A DNA stretch of 7,274 bases from Staphylothermus sp. (GCA_021159785.1 JAGHDU010000250.1:1-7274), one strand, 5' to 3'. Shown: positions 1-6,304, counted from the stretch's first letter. Program-made: numbers and translations. The notes: a model not told the origin generated them from the letters alone.

Positions 1-684
1 AATACAGTAATGGGTGTTGATATTAACTTCGACAACATAACCTATACAATAGTTGACACTAATGAGAACCTGGTTTCCATGGGAACCATACCGTTTAATG
101 GGTTGAAGAGAGCACTAGGACATAGAATCGTTGCTGAGAATATACAGAGGAAGTATCCTAGAGAGTGGAGATACGTTAAGGGGGTAAGAGAAGCAATTAG
201 AAGGCATGGTAGGAGGGCTAGGAATATTCTCACAGACTCATGCCATTGCTCAAGGAGGATAGTAGAGATAGCCAAAGAATATAATGCCCTACTCGTCTTG
301 GAGGATTTGAACAAGCTTAGAAATAGAGCTAATGGCTCTAGGAGGTTTAATAAGAAGCTATCACTATGGGCGTATAGAAGAATACAATCATACATCCACT
401 ACAAGGCAATACTAGAGGAGCTACCGATAGCCTATGTAGACCCGAGAAACACCTCAAAGATATCACCATTAGGTGGTAAATTAAAGTTCATTAACTATAG
501 GTGAGTTAAGTTAGCTTGTGGGATAATCACTACAAGAGATGTTATAACGTCATGGAACCTAGCGCTAAGAGGTCTTAAGTCTTTAACCCGAGATGTGGGG
601 CACCGTGGTTTAATGGATGCCCCGAAAGCCCCCAACCAGATGCAAGCCCAAGGAGGGATGAGGGGAAACCCGTGCCTAAATTAA
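1..684 (+). pseudogene. tnpB: TnpB (IS200/IS605-family RNA-guided nuclease), 5'-truncated by the window edge and broken by an in-frame stop
   Basis: The frame is open from base 1 (N-T-V-M-G-V-D-I-N), so the N-terminal part lies outside the window and the ATG at 10 is not the real start. Three RuvC-like catalytic blocks are visible: GVDIN with its Asp at codon 19-21, LVLEDLNKLR with Glu at 301-303, and TTRDVITSWNLALR with Asp at 538-540. The frame is stopped by TGA at 502-504 right after INYR. The same frame continues with VKLACG and the RuvC-III block to TAA at 682-684, so one base change (probably TGG to TGA, as Trp is common here in related proteins as I recall them) explains the break. The truncated product would lack the third catalytic Asp. 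The zinc-finger region reads SPLGG where most TnpB proteins have CPxCG. From memory this loss is common in crenarchaeal TnpB and need not mean decay. No TnpA transposase is in the window. A sequencing error at 502-504 is the main alternative to a real pseudogene. Confidence 0.88.
597..623 (+). ncRNA. Stem-loop in the 3' end of tnpB, possible part of an omega (re)RNA scaffold
   Basis: GGGGCACC (597-604) pairs with GGaTGCCCC (615-623) as eight base pairs with one bulged A, closing a ten-base loop. TnpB elements are known to make a guide-bearing omegaRNA from the 3' end of tnpB and the right end of the element, so a GC-rich hairpin here, in AT-rich surroundings, fits that role. A short GGG-GAAA-CCC hairpin with a GNRA-type tetraloop follows at 662-671. 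That this is an RNA scaffold is inference; only the base pairing is seen. Confidence 0.4.
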
Positions 685-731
685 TTATAGGTAACTCAAG
701 TACCGTAGGTACCTAGGTTAATGGGCACGGG
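669..731. repeat. Imperfect long inverted repeat joining the tnpB 3' end to the 3' end of the convergent small gene
   Basis: Three blocks pair in order: CCCGTGCC (669-676) with GGCACGGG (724-731), ATTAA (680-684) with TTAAT (718-722), and TAGGTA (688-693) with TACCTA (710-715). The small internal loops are 3/1 and 3/2 bases, giving 19 paired positions around a 16-base loop. The loop region can alternatively form GTACC/GGTAC (700-704 with 708-712). It covers both stop codons (682-684 on plus, 713-715 on minus) and the last codons of the small gene. It could be a bidirectional terminator, the subterminal hairpin of an IS200/IS605 right end, or an inverted duplication at an insertion junction. 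Confidence 0.6.
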
Positions 732-1102
732 CAACCACAACTACACTTAGCACCAGTAACCCCCACAACAGGTTTCCACAAATAAGCTTCTGGTTCAAGT
801 TTTCCAGACCAAACAACTTTTTCTTCACCACTAAGTAAGTCTATGTATTTAGCGATAAAAACCGCTCTTTTACGCTCTGCTTCCGTAGATTTTATTACAG
901 CAGATAAATTTCCACGTCCAATCTCTATTATGTCTTCGATCCTAGAAATGACATCGGGTATTTTATCTGCTCTTCTCCATATATAATCGATAGTCTTAAC
1001 AATATATTCACGTGGTATTCCCAGCTTCTCGACTCTTTCTTTAAACACTTTTTTAACTATGGTAACTATCTCTAGTCTATCTACTGAGCTCTTTTTCACC
1101 AT
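713..1102 (-). CDS. Small protein of unknown function with a C-terminal alternating-cysteine tail
   Basis: I do not recognise this 129-residue protein. Residues 1-95 are charged and look mostly helical, with no membrane segment or signal peptide. Then comes a short stretch with two Trp (W98, W109) and P-V-V-G-V-T-G-A, and the tail K-C-S-C-G-C-P-C-P-L-T. All four cysteines (120, 122, 124, 126) lie in the last ten residues at every second position. Possible readings are a metal-binding tail, or a precursor peptide with a long leader and a short Cys-rich core, as in NHLP/Nif11-type or azole-type (TOMM) peptides. The second idea is supported only by shape and by the divergent tldD/tldE pair next door, since no YcaO or other modifying enzyme is in the window. 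The ATG at 1102 has a GGGAG seven bases upstream. Codon use resembles the neighbouring genes. The last codons fall in an inverted repeat shared with the tnpB remnant, so the exact C-terminus may have been altered by that element. Confidence 0.7.
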   Translation of the reverse strand: MVKKSSVDRLEIVTIVKKVFKERVEKLGIPREYIVKTIDYIWRRADKIPDVISRIEDIIEIGRGNLSAVIKSTEAERKRAVFIAKYIDLLSGEEKVVWSGKLEPEAYLWKPVVGVTGAKCSCGCPCPLT

Positions 1103-1148
1103 AACTATGCTCCCTTTAAAAAGGATCTGCTAAACATTCTAATAAATT

Positions 1149-1157
1149 GATTTTAAG
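1149..1157 (-). promoter_or_regulatory. Possible TATA box for the small Cys-tail gene
   Basis: On the minus strand this reads CTTAAAATC, about 50 bases upstream of the ATG at 1102. A transcript starting about 26 bases downstream, near 1127, would have a leader of about 25 bases including the GGGAG at 1110-1114. CTTTTTAAAG at 1114-1123 also looks TATA-like but sits too close to the start codon for usual archaeal spacing. Confidence 0.3.
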
Positions 1158-1177
1158 AAACTATTATTTTGTATACA

Positions 1178-1187
1178 CTATATATTA
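1178..1187 (+). promoter_or_regulatory. Probable TATA box for the tldD-tldE operon
   Basis: CTATATATTA lies in the 113-base divergent gap. The expected start of transcription, about 26 bases downstream of its centre, is near 1209. That leaves only a few bases before the ATG at 1216, which fits the leaderless or near-leaderless first genes common in crenarchaea. The call rests on pattern and spacing only. Confidence 0.4.
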
Positions 1188-1215
1188 TGTTAAAAGAATA
1201 CACAATACTATATAC

Positions 1216-2634
1216 ATGGGAAGAATTATGACTATATCCTCCGTTGAATTAGATAAGCTTATAAAATTCGGAGAAGAAAACGGCGCTTCATATATCGATC
1301 TTAGACTACAAGAGAAGACATATGAATCGATAATTGTTGATAACGGAGTAGTGAGAGAATATAGTGTTGACATATCTAAAGGCGTAGGAATTAGAGTTAT
1401 AGTTAACGATTATGAAGGATATGCTTCCACAAATGATCTTAGAATAGAGAAAATCAAAGAAGCAATTCTGGACGCCATAAAGTCGGCTAAGGCACTAGAG
1501 AACAAGGCTTACAAAATTGAACTATACAGTAGACCTGTCTACAAAGACAAAATAATTAGTCACTACGCAACAGATGCTTTAGAAGTAGATCCTTCTGAAA
1601 AAATAGATTTGCTAATGAATATGTATAAGTTAGCTAAAAGTATTGAAGGAATAATAAGTGTATCTCCTAGATACGGGTACGAAGTAGATCATAGAATATT
1701 TGTATCAAGCAATGGCGACTACATAGATGTAACAACAAGACTCATAGGCATAGGACTATATATTGTTGGCCAAACAGAAGGAGTCACTGAGAGACTATGG
1801 GATTCTAATTCACGTATCGCTGGCTGGGAATATTTAAAGAATCTAGATATTGAAAAGTTTACACTAGAAAACGCTAAATTAGTAGTAGAAGCAACTAGAG
1901 CCCCTGCAATAAAACCCGGTAAATACGTAGCTGTACTTGACAACGAGATAGTTGGATTAATGCTCCATGAAGCATTCGGTCATGCAACAGAAGGAGACAT
2001 AGTTGAAGCAAAAGGTAGTGTATTAGAAGGCAAAATAGGTAAACAAGTTGCTAGTGAACTAGTAACAATTGTTGATGACGGAAGAATAGATGGTGGTTAT
2101 TACCTCCCCTATGATGATGAGGGAACACCCAAGATCAAAGTAAAAACAGTTGAAAAAGGCATATTGAAAACTTTTCTACACAGTCTATCTACAGCTAAGA
2201 AACTGGGAGGTAAACCAACTGGTAACGCTAGATCAATGAGCTATAGTCATACATTACTTGTTAGACAAACAAATACCTATATGGAACCCGGTGATTGGAA
2301 AGTAGAAGAACTCTTCAGAGACACGAGAAAAGGAATATACATAAAGGGCAAAGGTGCTTTGGGTGGACAAGTAGACCCAGCCATGGGCACATTCACATTT
2401 ACAGCTGGTCCAAGTTATCTCATAGAAAACGGCGAACCAACAAAACTCGTACGAGGAGTAATGTTATCAGGATTTATTCTCGAGACACTCAAAAACGTTG
2501 ATGCAGTAGCTAATGACCTCATTGTTCATACAAACGTCTTTGGAGGATGCGGAAAAGGAGGACAAATAGTAAGAGTAGGTGATGGAGGTCCTCATATACG
2601 CGTAAAAGAAATAACTATTGGTTCCGGGAGGTGA
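1216..2634 (+). CDS. tldD: TldD-family zinc metalloprotease, catalytic subunit
   Basis: This is the catalytic half of the TldD/TldE cytosolic peptidase (family U62). In bacteria the pair degrades unfolded peptides and the CcdA antitoxin and removes the leader of microcin B17. With the ATG at 1216 the protein has 472 residues, close to the family size. The zinc motif HEAFGH is at residues 251-256 within LMLHEAFGHATEGD, and the conserved cysteine ligand is C445 in FGGCGKGGQ. Other family blocks are DDEGTP, the GNARS segment, and the C-terminal GGPHIRV. The frame is open back to a TTG at 1147, but that extension overlaps the likely promoter and has no family resemblance. ATG 1228 (MTISSVELDK), preceded by GGGAAG, is an equally reasonable start. 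The next gene follows at once and encodes the partner subunit. No catalytic residue is missing, so the enzyme should be active. Confidence 0.94.
   Translation: MGRIMTISSVELDKLIKFGEENGASYIDLRLQEKTYESIIVDNGVVREYSVDISKGVGIRVIVNDYEGYASTNDLRIEKIKEAILDAIKSAKALENKAYKIELYSRPVYKDKIISHYATDALEVDPSEKIDLLMNMYKLAKSIEGIISVSPRYGYEVDHRIFVSSNGDYIDVTTRLIGIGLYIVGQTEGVTERLWDSNSRIAGWEYLKNLDIEKFTLENAKLVVEATRAPAIKPGKYVAVLDNEIVGLMLHEAFGHATEGDIVEAKGSVLEGKIGKQVASELVTIVDDGRIDGGYYLPYDDEGTPKIKVKTVEKGILKTFLHSLSTAKKLGGKPTGNARSMSYSHTLLVRQTNTYMEPGDWKVEELFRDTRKGIYIKGKGALGGQVDPAMGTFTFTAGPSYLIENGEPTKLVRGVMLSGFILETLKNVDAVANDLIVHTNVFGGCGKGGQIVRVGDGGPHIRVKEITIGSGR
2626..2634 (+). promoter_or_regulatory. Strong ribosome-binding site of tldE overlapping the tldD stop
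   Basis: GGGAGGTGA is a near-perfect complement to the archaeal 16S rRNA 3' end. It lies five bases before the ATG at 2640, and its last three bases are the TGA stop of tldD. This favours ATG 2640 over the in-frame GTG at 2631, which is inside the site itself. The layout suggests that the two subunits are translated in a coupled way. Confidence 0.8.
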
Positions 2635-2639
2635 ATGGG

Positions 2640-4010
2640 ATGAGAGAAATCATGTTGAATCTCTCCGAGAAAATATTCAAATCCCTAGATTCAAGAGGAG
2701 TGAGCGAAGCAGAATTCTATGGTGTATGGGGCAAGACAATTTCTATAACAGTATCTAATGACAAGTTTAAAACAATAAATGTTAAAGATGTAGGTGAATA
2801 CGGACTTAGAATAGCTATCGATAAAAAAGTAGCAGGCATAGGATCAAGTGATCTAACAATTGACCCCGAAATAATAGCGGACAGAATAGTCAAGATCGCT
2901 AAGTCTTCTCCAAGTGACCCAGATTGGCCAGGATTCGCTCACAACTACAGTAGAGGAGTTATGGCTTCAATATACGACCATAAGCTAGCAAAAATGCAAA
3001 TCGATGAATTATCCGAGATTCTGAGACAAGTGATGGAGTATTCAAAAGAGGGAGGTAAAAAAGAAGGAGCCGAAGAAACAATAATAACTAGAGGAGACAT
3101 AACTGTATTCATTGGAGGATTATACGTAGCAAACAGTTATGGTGAAAACCTTTACGATGAACTCACCGCTGTGCATATTGATTATATGGTTAAGTCAAGA
3201 AAAGAAGGAGAAGAATCCTCGTATTACCTAGTATATGCATACCGTAATCTTGATGAAGAAATTCTGAGAAAAGACGCTTACAAAGCTGGTGAGTACTCTG
3301 TAAAGTTCATAAAGGCAAAACCGATAGAAAGCGGTGAATACACTCTAATACTAGATCCTTATATGAATGCCGAGTTCTTAACATCAACATTAATCCCAGC
3401 ATTCTCTGCACTCAATATACAACAGAAAAGGAGTCCGCTAGTCAACAAGATAGGGGAGAAGATCCTATCAGAAGATATTACTATTAGAGATGATCCAGGC
3501 ATTGATTGGGCCCTCGGAAGCAGAAGTTTTGATGACGAAGGAATCCCGACAAGAAATAAGGTCCTTGTAGATAAAGGAGTTCTAACAGAGATACTATACG
3601 ACTACTATACAGCTTCTAAAGACAATCGTCCATCTACTGGTAATGGATTCAGAAGATCACCATCCTCGCCACCACAACCTTCACCAACGAACTTCGTATT
3701 ACTATCCAATGGAAACACGATGTCGATAGAAGATATGATTAAGGAGACTAAGAAAGGAATACTTGTACACGGATTAATAGGTCATTGGATGTCTAACTAT
3801 GTAAATGGAGCAACACAAGGAACAGTTACACATGGTTTCTACATAGAAAATGGTGAGATAAAGCATCCCGTGAAAGGAGTGGTTATTGGCGGCAACATAT
3901 ATGATTGGCTAGGAAAAGACTTAGTGGCTACAGGCAAGGAGCCCATTCAATTCGCAAACATATATACGCCAGAAATAATGATATCAAAAACAAGAATCGC
4001 AGGCAAATGA
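2640..4010 (+). CDS. tldE: TldE/PmbA-family protein, non-catalytic partner of TldD
   Basis: This 456-residue protein is the TldE (PmbA) subunit, which forms a complex with TldD around an enclosed active site. It shares the TldD/PmbA fold: an N-terminal domain of about 190 residues, then a C-terminal barrel-type domain with SRSFDDEGIPTRNK, DYYTASKDN, a Pro-rich SPSSPPQPSPTN segment near residue 345, and KGILVHGLIGHWMSNYVNGA. The HExxxH zinc motif is absent: the matching stretch reads DPYMNAEFLTS, and there is no cysteine ligand, as expected of this subunit. It follows tldD by five bases with its own strong ribosome-binding site, so it is surely in the same operon. Past the stop, a T6 run and a short palindrome probably end transcription. 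The family assignment is firm; the natural substrate in this organism is unknown. Confidence 0.93.
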   Translation: MREIMLNLSEKIFKSLDSRGVSEAEFYGVWGKTISITVSNDKFKTINVKDVGEYGLRIAIDKKVAGIGSSDLTIDPEIIADRIVKIAKSSPSDPDWPGFAHNYSRGVMASIYDHKLAKMQIDELSEILRQVMEYSKEGGKKEGAEETIITRGDITVFIGGLYVANSYGENLYDELTAVHIDYMVKSRKEGEESSYYLVYAYRNLDEEILRKDAYKAGEYSVKFIKAKPIESGEYTLILDPYMNAEFLTSTLIPAFSALNIQQKRSPLVNKIGEKILSEDITIRDDPGIDWALGSRSFDDEGIPTRNKVLVDKGVLTEILYDYYTASKDNRPSTGNGFRRSPSSPPQPSPTNFVLLSNGNTMSIEDMIKETKKGILVHGLIGHWMSNYVNGATQGTVTHGFYIENGEIKHPVKGVVIGGNIYDWLGKDLVATGKEPIQFANIYTPEIMISKTRIAGK

Positions 4011-4032
4011 TTTTTTACTAATTAAATCATTT
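4005..4032. terminator. Shared palindrome and T-tract between convergent tldE and birA ends
   Basis: AAATGATT (4005-4012) is perfectly repeated in inverted form as AATCATTT (4025-4032) around a 12-base spacer. Each arm contains the TGA stop of one gene: tldE on plus, the biotin ligase on minus. On the plus strand a run of six T (4011-4016) follows the stop, the usual archaeal termination signal. The two genes are only 16 bases apart, so one element could serve both directions. The stem is AT-rich and weak, so the T-run is the more likely signal. Confidence 0.45.
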
Positions 4033-4935
4033 AGTATGTCTAAGCTCAATTGTTGTAACTGGGTCAAGTATTTTTAATCCCTCTTGTGCTTCAACTATTA
4101 ATTCTCCACCTTCGCCAACATCCACAACTCTTCCACTAACTTCACCAGAATATGTTTTTGCTACGATATTCTTGTTAAGTGTCTCTAGATATTTTAGGTA
4201 GGATTTCCTGATCTCGTCTTGGTCTTCTGCAAGTTTCCTCATTCTAGAGATCCAACCTATTAGTAACGATAAGAATCTATTTCTGGGAGTAAGTCTACCT
4301 AGGACTTTTTTGAGACTAGTTGTTGTCTCTAGTGGTGGGTCGTTATTAATGTTCAACCCTATTCCTATATAGAGTAGTATTTGGTCTTTGAAAGCCTCAG
4401 CTTCGAGTAATATACCTGCGATCTTTTTATCATGGATTATTATGTCATTGGGCCATTTTATACCGGCAGGTACATCATAGTTCTTTCTAAAAATTCTAAC
4501 AAGTATTACGGGTAGTAGTATAGGAGCCAGACTAGCTGTTACAGAGTCTACCGGGATTTTGAATGTAACCCAAAGACCGCCTAAGCTACATATCCATTTC
4601 TTACCATGCCTACCTCTACCTAACAACATGTATTCTGCCACAATAACTGACCACGGTCCTCTTCCTCTAGCAACTTCTTGGGTAGATCCAACAACCATTC
4701 TGTGCTCTAGATTCCATCCCCACGGCTTTAATGTGGAAGGATTATCTGCTGGGTTCCAGTAAACAATACCCCTATCAACGTTTATCAAGAAGTTCTTCTG
4801 AAGCTCGTTTATAAGCATATTAACGTAATCGGGCTTAATACCTATGTCCCATGCAAGTTCTCTTACAACTTGACGGTTTTTGTCTCTAAGCTTTTCTAGA
4901 ATCATTAATTTAAACAATGTATTTCTTCCTATCAA
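4027..4935 (-). CDS. birA: Biotin--[biotin carboxyl-carrier protein] ligase with N-terminal HTH
   Basis: The enzyme activates biotin with ATP and attaches it to a lysine of biotin carrier proteins, such as carboxylase or decarboxylase subunits. This 302-residue form has three parts, the two-function BirA layout. Residues 1-60 look like a winged-helix DNA-binding domain (VRELAWDIGIKPDYVNMLINEL). The catalytic domain has STQ at 84-86, the biotinyl-AMP loop GRGRHGKKW at 106-114, KWPND at 160-164, KIAGILLE at 171-178 and GIGLNIN at 191-197. The C-terminal SH3-like part begins near residue 255 (GRVVDVGEGGELIVE). The start is TTG at 4935, chosen because GGTGA (4943-4947) sits seven bases upstream; M11 is a weaker alternative. 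It is the last gene of a minus-strand operon, 23 bases after the YkgJ-like gene. The HTH may let it sense biotin and repress genes, but no biotin synthesis or uptake genes are in the window, so any target lies elsewhere. All catalytic motifs are intact. Confidence 0.95.
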   Translation of the reverse strand: MIGRNTLFKLMILEKLRDKNRQVVRELAWDIGIKPDYVNMLINELQKNFLINVDRGIVYWNPADNPSTLKPWGWNLEHRMVVGSTQEVARGRGPWSVIVAEYMLLGRGRHGKKWICSLGGLWVTFKIPVDSVTASLAPILLPVILVRIFRKNYDVPAGIKWPNDIIIHDKKIAGILLEAEAFKDQILLYIGIGLNINNDPPLETTTSLKKVLGRLTPRNRFLSLLIGWISRMRKLAEDQDEIRKSYLKYLETLNKNIVAKTYSGEVSGRVVDVGEGGELIVEAQEGLKILDPVTTIELRHTK

Positions 4936-4942
4936 TACAAAT

Positions 4943-4947
4943 TCACC
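4943..4947 (-). promoter_or_regulatory. Ribosome-binding site deciding the TTG start of the biotin ligase
   Basis: The minus strand reads GGTGA, seven bases before the TTG at 4935. No ATG or GTG lies in frame in the 23-base gap after the upstream gene, and TTG at this point gives a full HTH domain. Confidence 0.6.
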
Positions 4948-4958
4948 GCTGACGTATT

Positions 4959-5639
4959 CTACATATCTTTTGTTTCTCTATATATCTTATCTATTTCAAG
5001 GATATATGGGATATTCGGATAATATGTTCTTAGTAAATCATAGAGATTTATAATGGGTGCGTTATGATTTTCATCCCTTAGATCAACTACACCGCTGGCC
5101 CATAGCTGTGATAATAGTTTAAGCATTAAGTTTCTCTTTTCTTCCATTTCCATAGCTGCTTTATATTCATTAGGCATATATATTTTGGACCAATGGAAGT
5201 ATTTATTCATATAGTAAGCTATTTTGTCTTGATCATCCTCGATAACGGGGCATTTAATACTTAAACCATATTCTGCAGTAGCAAATATTAGTTTATAATC
5301 TAAGCTAATAGTGTACTTAACATTTTTGGGCACATATGGATAGCTTCTACAAATCAATGGCTTATATATGAAGTTTATTAAACATTTATTACCTTTGGTA
5401 AGGAAGACGCATTTTCCATCAACTAGCTCCATGACATAGCTTAAAGCAATATTTAGTCTACGCTTAGCATCAAAGACTTTGTACCCAGGTCTACTCTTAT
5501 AAGGCAGACCCAACTTATTTGCCAACATTCTGAGTATGAAGTCCTCATGTGGCAAAAGAGATACTGGTGATGCTTTACAGCAAATTCCACATAATGTACA
5601 CTTGAACATTGTATAGCCCGTTGCCATGGTTCTTCCCAT
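4959..5639 (-). CDS. YkgJ-type CxxCxxCC cysteine-cluster protein (putative Fe-S or zinc binding, UPF0153-like)
   Basis: The protein belongs by motif to the YkgJ family of putative iron/zinc-chelating proteins, whose function is not established. With the start used here (ATG 5639, 226 residues) the cysteine cluster is C14-x2-C17-G-x-C20-C21, followed by C77 (GKCVF), C86 (NKCLI) and C97 in KPLICRSYP, the typical family layout, and an extra C130 (SIKCP). Eight cysteines in these positions suggest an Fe-S cluster or zinc sites. The remaining C-terminal half is charged and unrecognised. The frame is open back to a TTG at 5720, but that would overlap the upstream gene by 68 bases. ATG 5666 (14-base overlap), 5627 and 5609 are also possible, and none has a strong ribosome-binding site. 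It sits between NMN adenylyltransferase (13-base gap) and biotin ligase, so it is co-transcribed with cofactor genes. That hints at, but does not prove, a metal- or cofactor-related role. Confidence 0.82.
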   Translation of the reverse strand: MGRTMATGYTMFKCTLCGICCKASPVSLLPHEDFILRMLANKLGLPYKSRPGYKVFDAKRRLNIALSYVMELVDGKCVFLTKGNKCLINFIYKPLICRSYPYVPKNVKYTISLDYKLIFATAEYGLSIKCPVIEDDQDKIAYYMNKYFHWSKIYMPNEYKAAMEMEEKRNLMLKLLSQLWASGVVDLRDENHNAPIINLYDLLRTYYPNIPYILEIDKIYRETKDM

Positions 5640-5652
5640 TATTGTCTTAAAG

Positions 5653-6207
5653 CTATGCCGTAACATAGTATCCAGGTAGTTTTTCTCTATAAAGCATCTT
5701 AACTCTATTAACTCCATCAATTTTCTCTACAATATTTACTACAGGTGGTGGAACAAGCTTCTTCCAATCATCACTTCCCTCAGCCATTAGTTTCCTAATA
5801 ACAGTCCCTCTATAAATATGCCGATCAAAGCTAGGTGGTTCAATGATCTTAAATCCTTCCTCCATGAATAGCCTCTGTATTATTGGGTTCAATGTTACTA
5901 CAGATCTAAATGGTGGGCTATAGAGTTTTACGAAGTGGACAGATGCTCTACTGACTTCGAGTGTAGGCAATGTAATTGTAATCAATCTCTCAAGCGGTAA
6001 ACCAGCCCATTTAACCGTCTCTCTTATCATCTCAATTCTCTCGCCAGCAGTAAATGGATTCTCAGGAGTATGGCTTTGACTAGCCATACCGATAACTACT
6101 ATTACTTCATCGCAATTCTCGAAACAATGCTTCAATACATGAAAATGACCATAGTGTAGTGGCTGGAACCTTGCTATAACTAGACATCGTTTGTCTTCGC
6201 TAATCAT
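5653..6207 (-). CDS. nadM: Nicotinamide-nucleotide adenylyltransferase, archaeal type
   Basis: The enzyme joins NMN and ATP to give NAD and pyrophosphate, the last step of NAD synthesis, in the cytosol. With the ATG at 6207 it has 184 residues, near the usual archaeal length. The nucleotidyltransferase motif is RFQPLHYGH at residues 13-21 (HxGH = H18 to H21), with Ala instead of the common Gly before the Arg. The archaeal block ENPFTAGER is at 49-57, LNPIIQRLF at 106-114, and RGTVIRKLM at 133-141 stands for the usual SGTxxR phosphate-binding motif. The frame is open to a GTG at 6234. I prefer ATG 6207 because GAGG lies nine bases upstream, but ATG 6222 and 6216 are possible. It is the first gene of a three-gene minus-strand operon with the YkgJ-like gene and birA. 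All main motifs are present, so it is probably active. Confidence 0.95.
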   Translation of the reverse strand: MISEDKRCLVIARFQPLHYGHFHVLKHCFENCDEVIVVIGMASQSHTPENPFTAGERIEMIRETVKWAGLPLERLITITLPTLEVSRASVHFVKLYSPPFRSVVTLNPIIQRLFMEEGFKIIEPPSFDRHIYRGTVIRKLMAEGSDDWKKLVPPPVVNIVEKIDGVNRVKMLYREKLPGYYVTA

Positions 6208-6270
6208 TGTTCTCATCCTCATGATTTTAATCACTCATTGAACTCGGGATAAGGTATGGTAATTGCTATT

Positions 6271-6280
6271 AATTTAATTA
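6271..6280 (-). promoter_or_regulatory. Possible TATA box for the nadM-ykgJ-birA operon
   Basis: The minus strand reads TAATTAAATT in the 102-base or longer divergent gap. Transcription would begin near 6249, leaving roughly 15 to 42 bases before the candidate starts between 6234 and 6207, enough to include the GAGG site at 6217-6220. Support is pattern and spacing only. Confidence 0.35.
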
Positions 6281-6304
6281 TTCGTAAAAGATATCAGTGA
6301 ATAA

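Noticed and set aside
42..395. 117-codon open frame on the minus strand
   Set aside because: It lies wholly antisense to the tnpB catalytic region, which has clear family motifs, and its product resembles nothing known.
502..504. TGA as a recoded (selenocysteine or read-through) codon
   Set aside because: Crenarchaea are not known to use selenocysteine, and no SECIS-like structure is evident. A Trp-to-stop change in a mobile gene is the simpler explanation.
1147..1215. N-terminal extension of TldD from TTG 1147
   Set aside because: It covers the likely TATA box at 1178-1187, has no ribosome-binding site, and encodes Tyr/Ile-rich residues unlike family N-termini.
2295..2501. 68-codon open frame on plus within tldD
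   Set aside because: It is a shifted frame of the conserved tldD C-terminal half with no start signal.
4559..4762. 67-codon open frame on plus opposite birA
   Set aside because: It is antisense to the biotin ligase catalytic motifs and has no ribosome-binding site.
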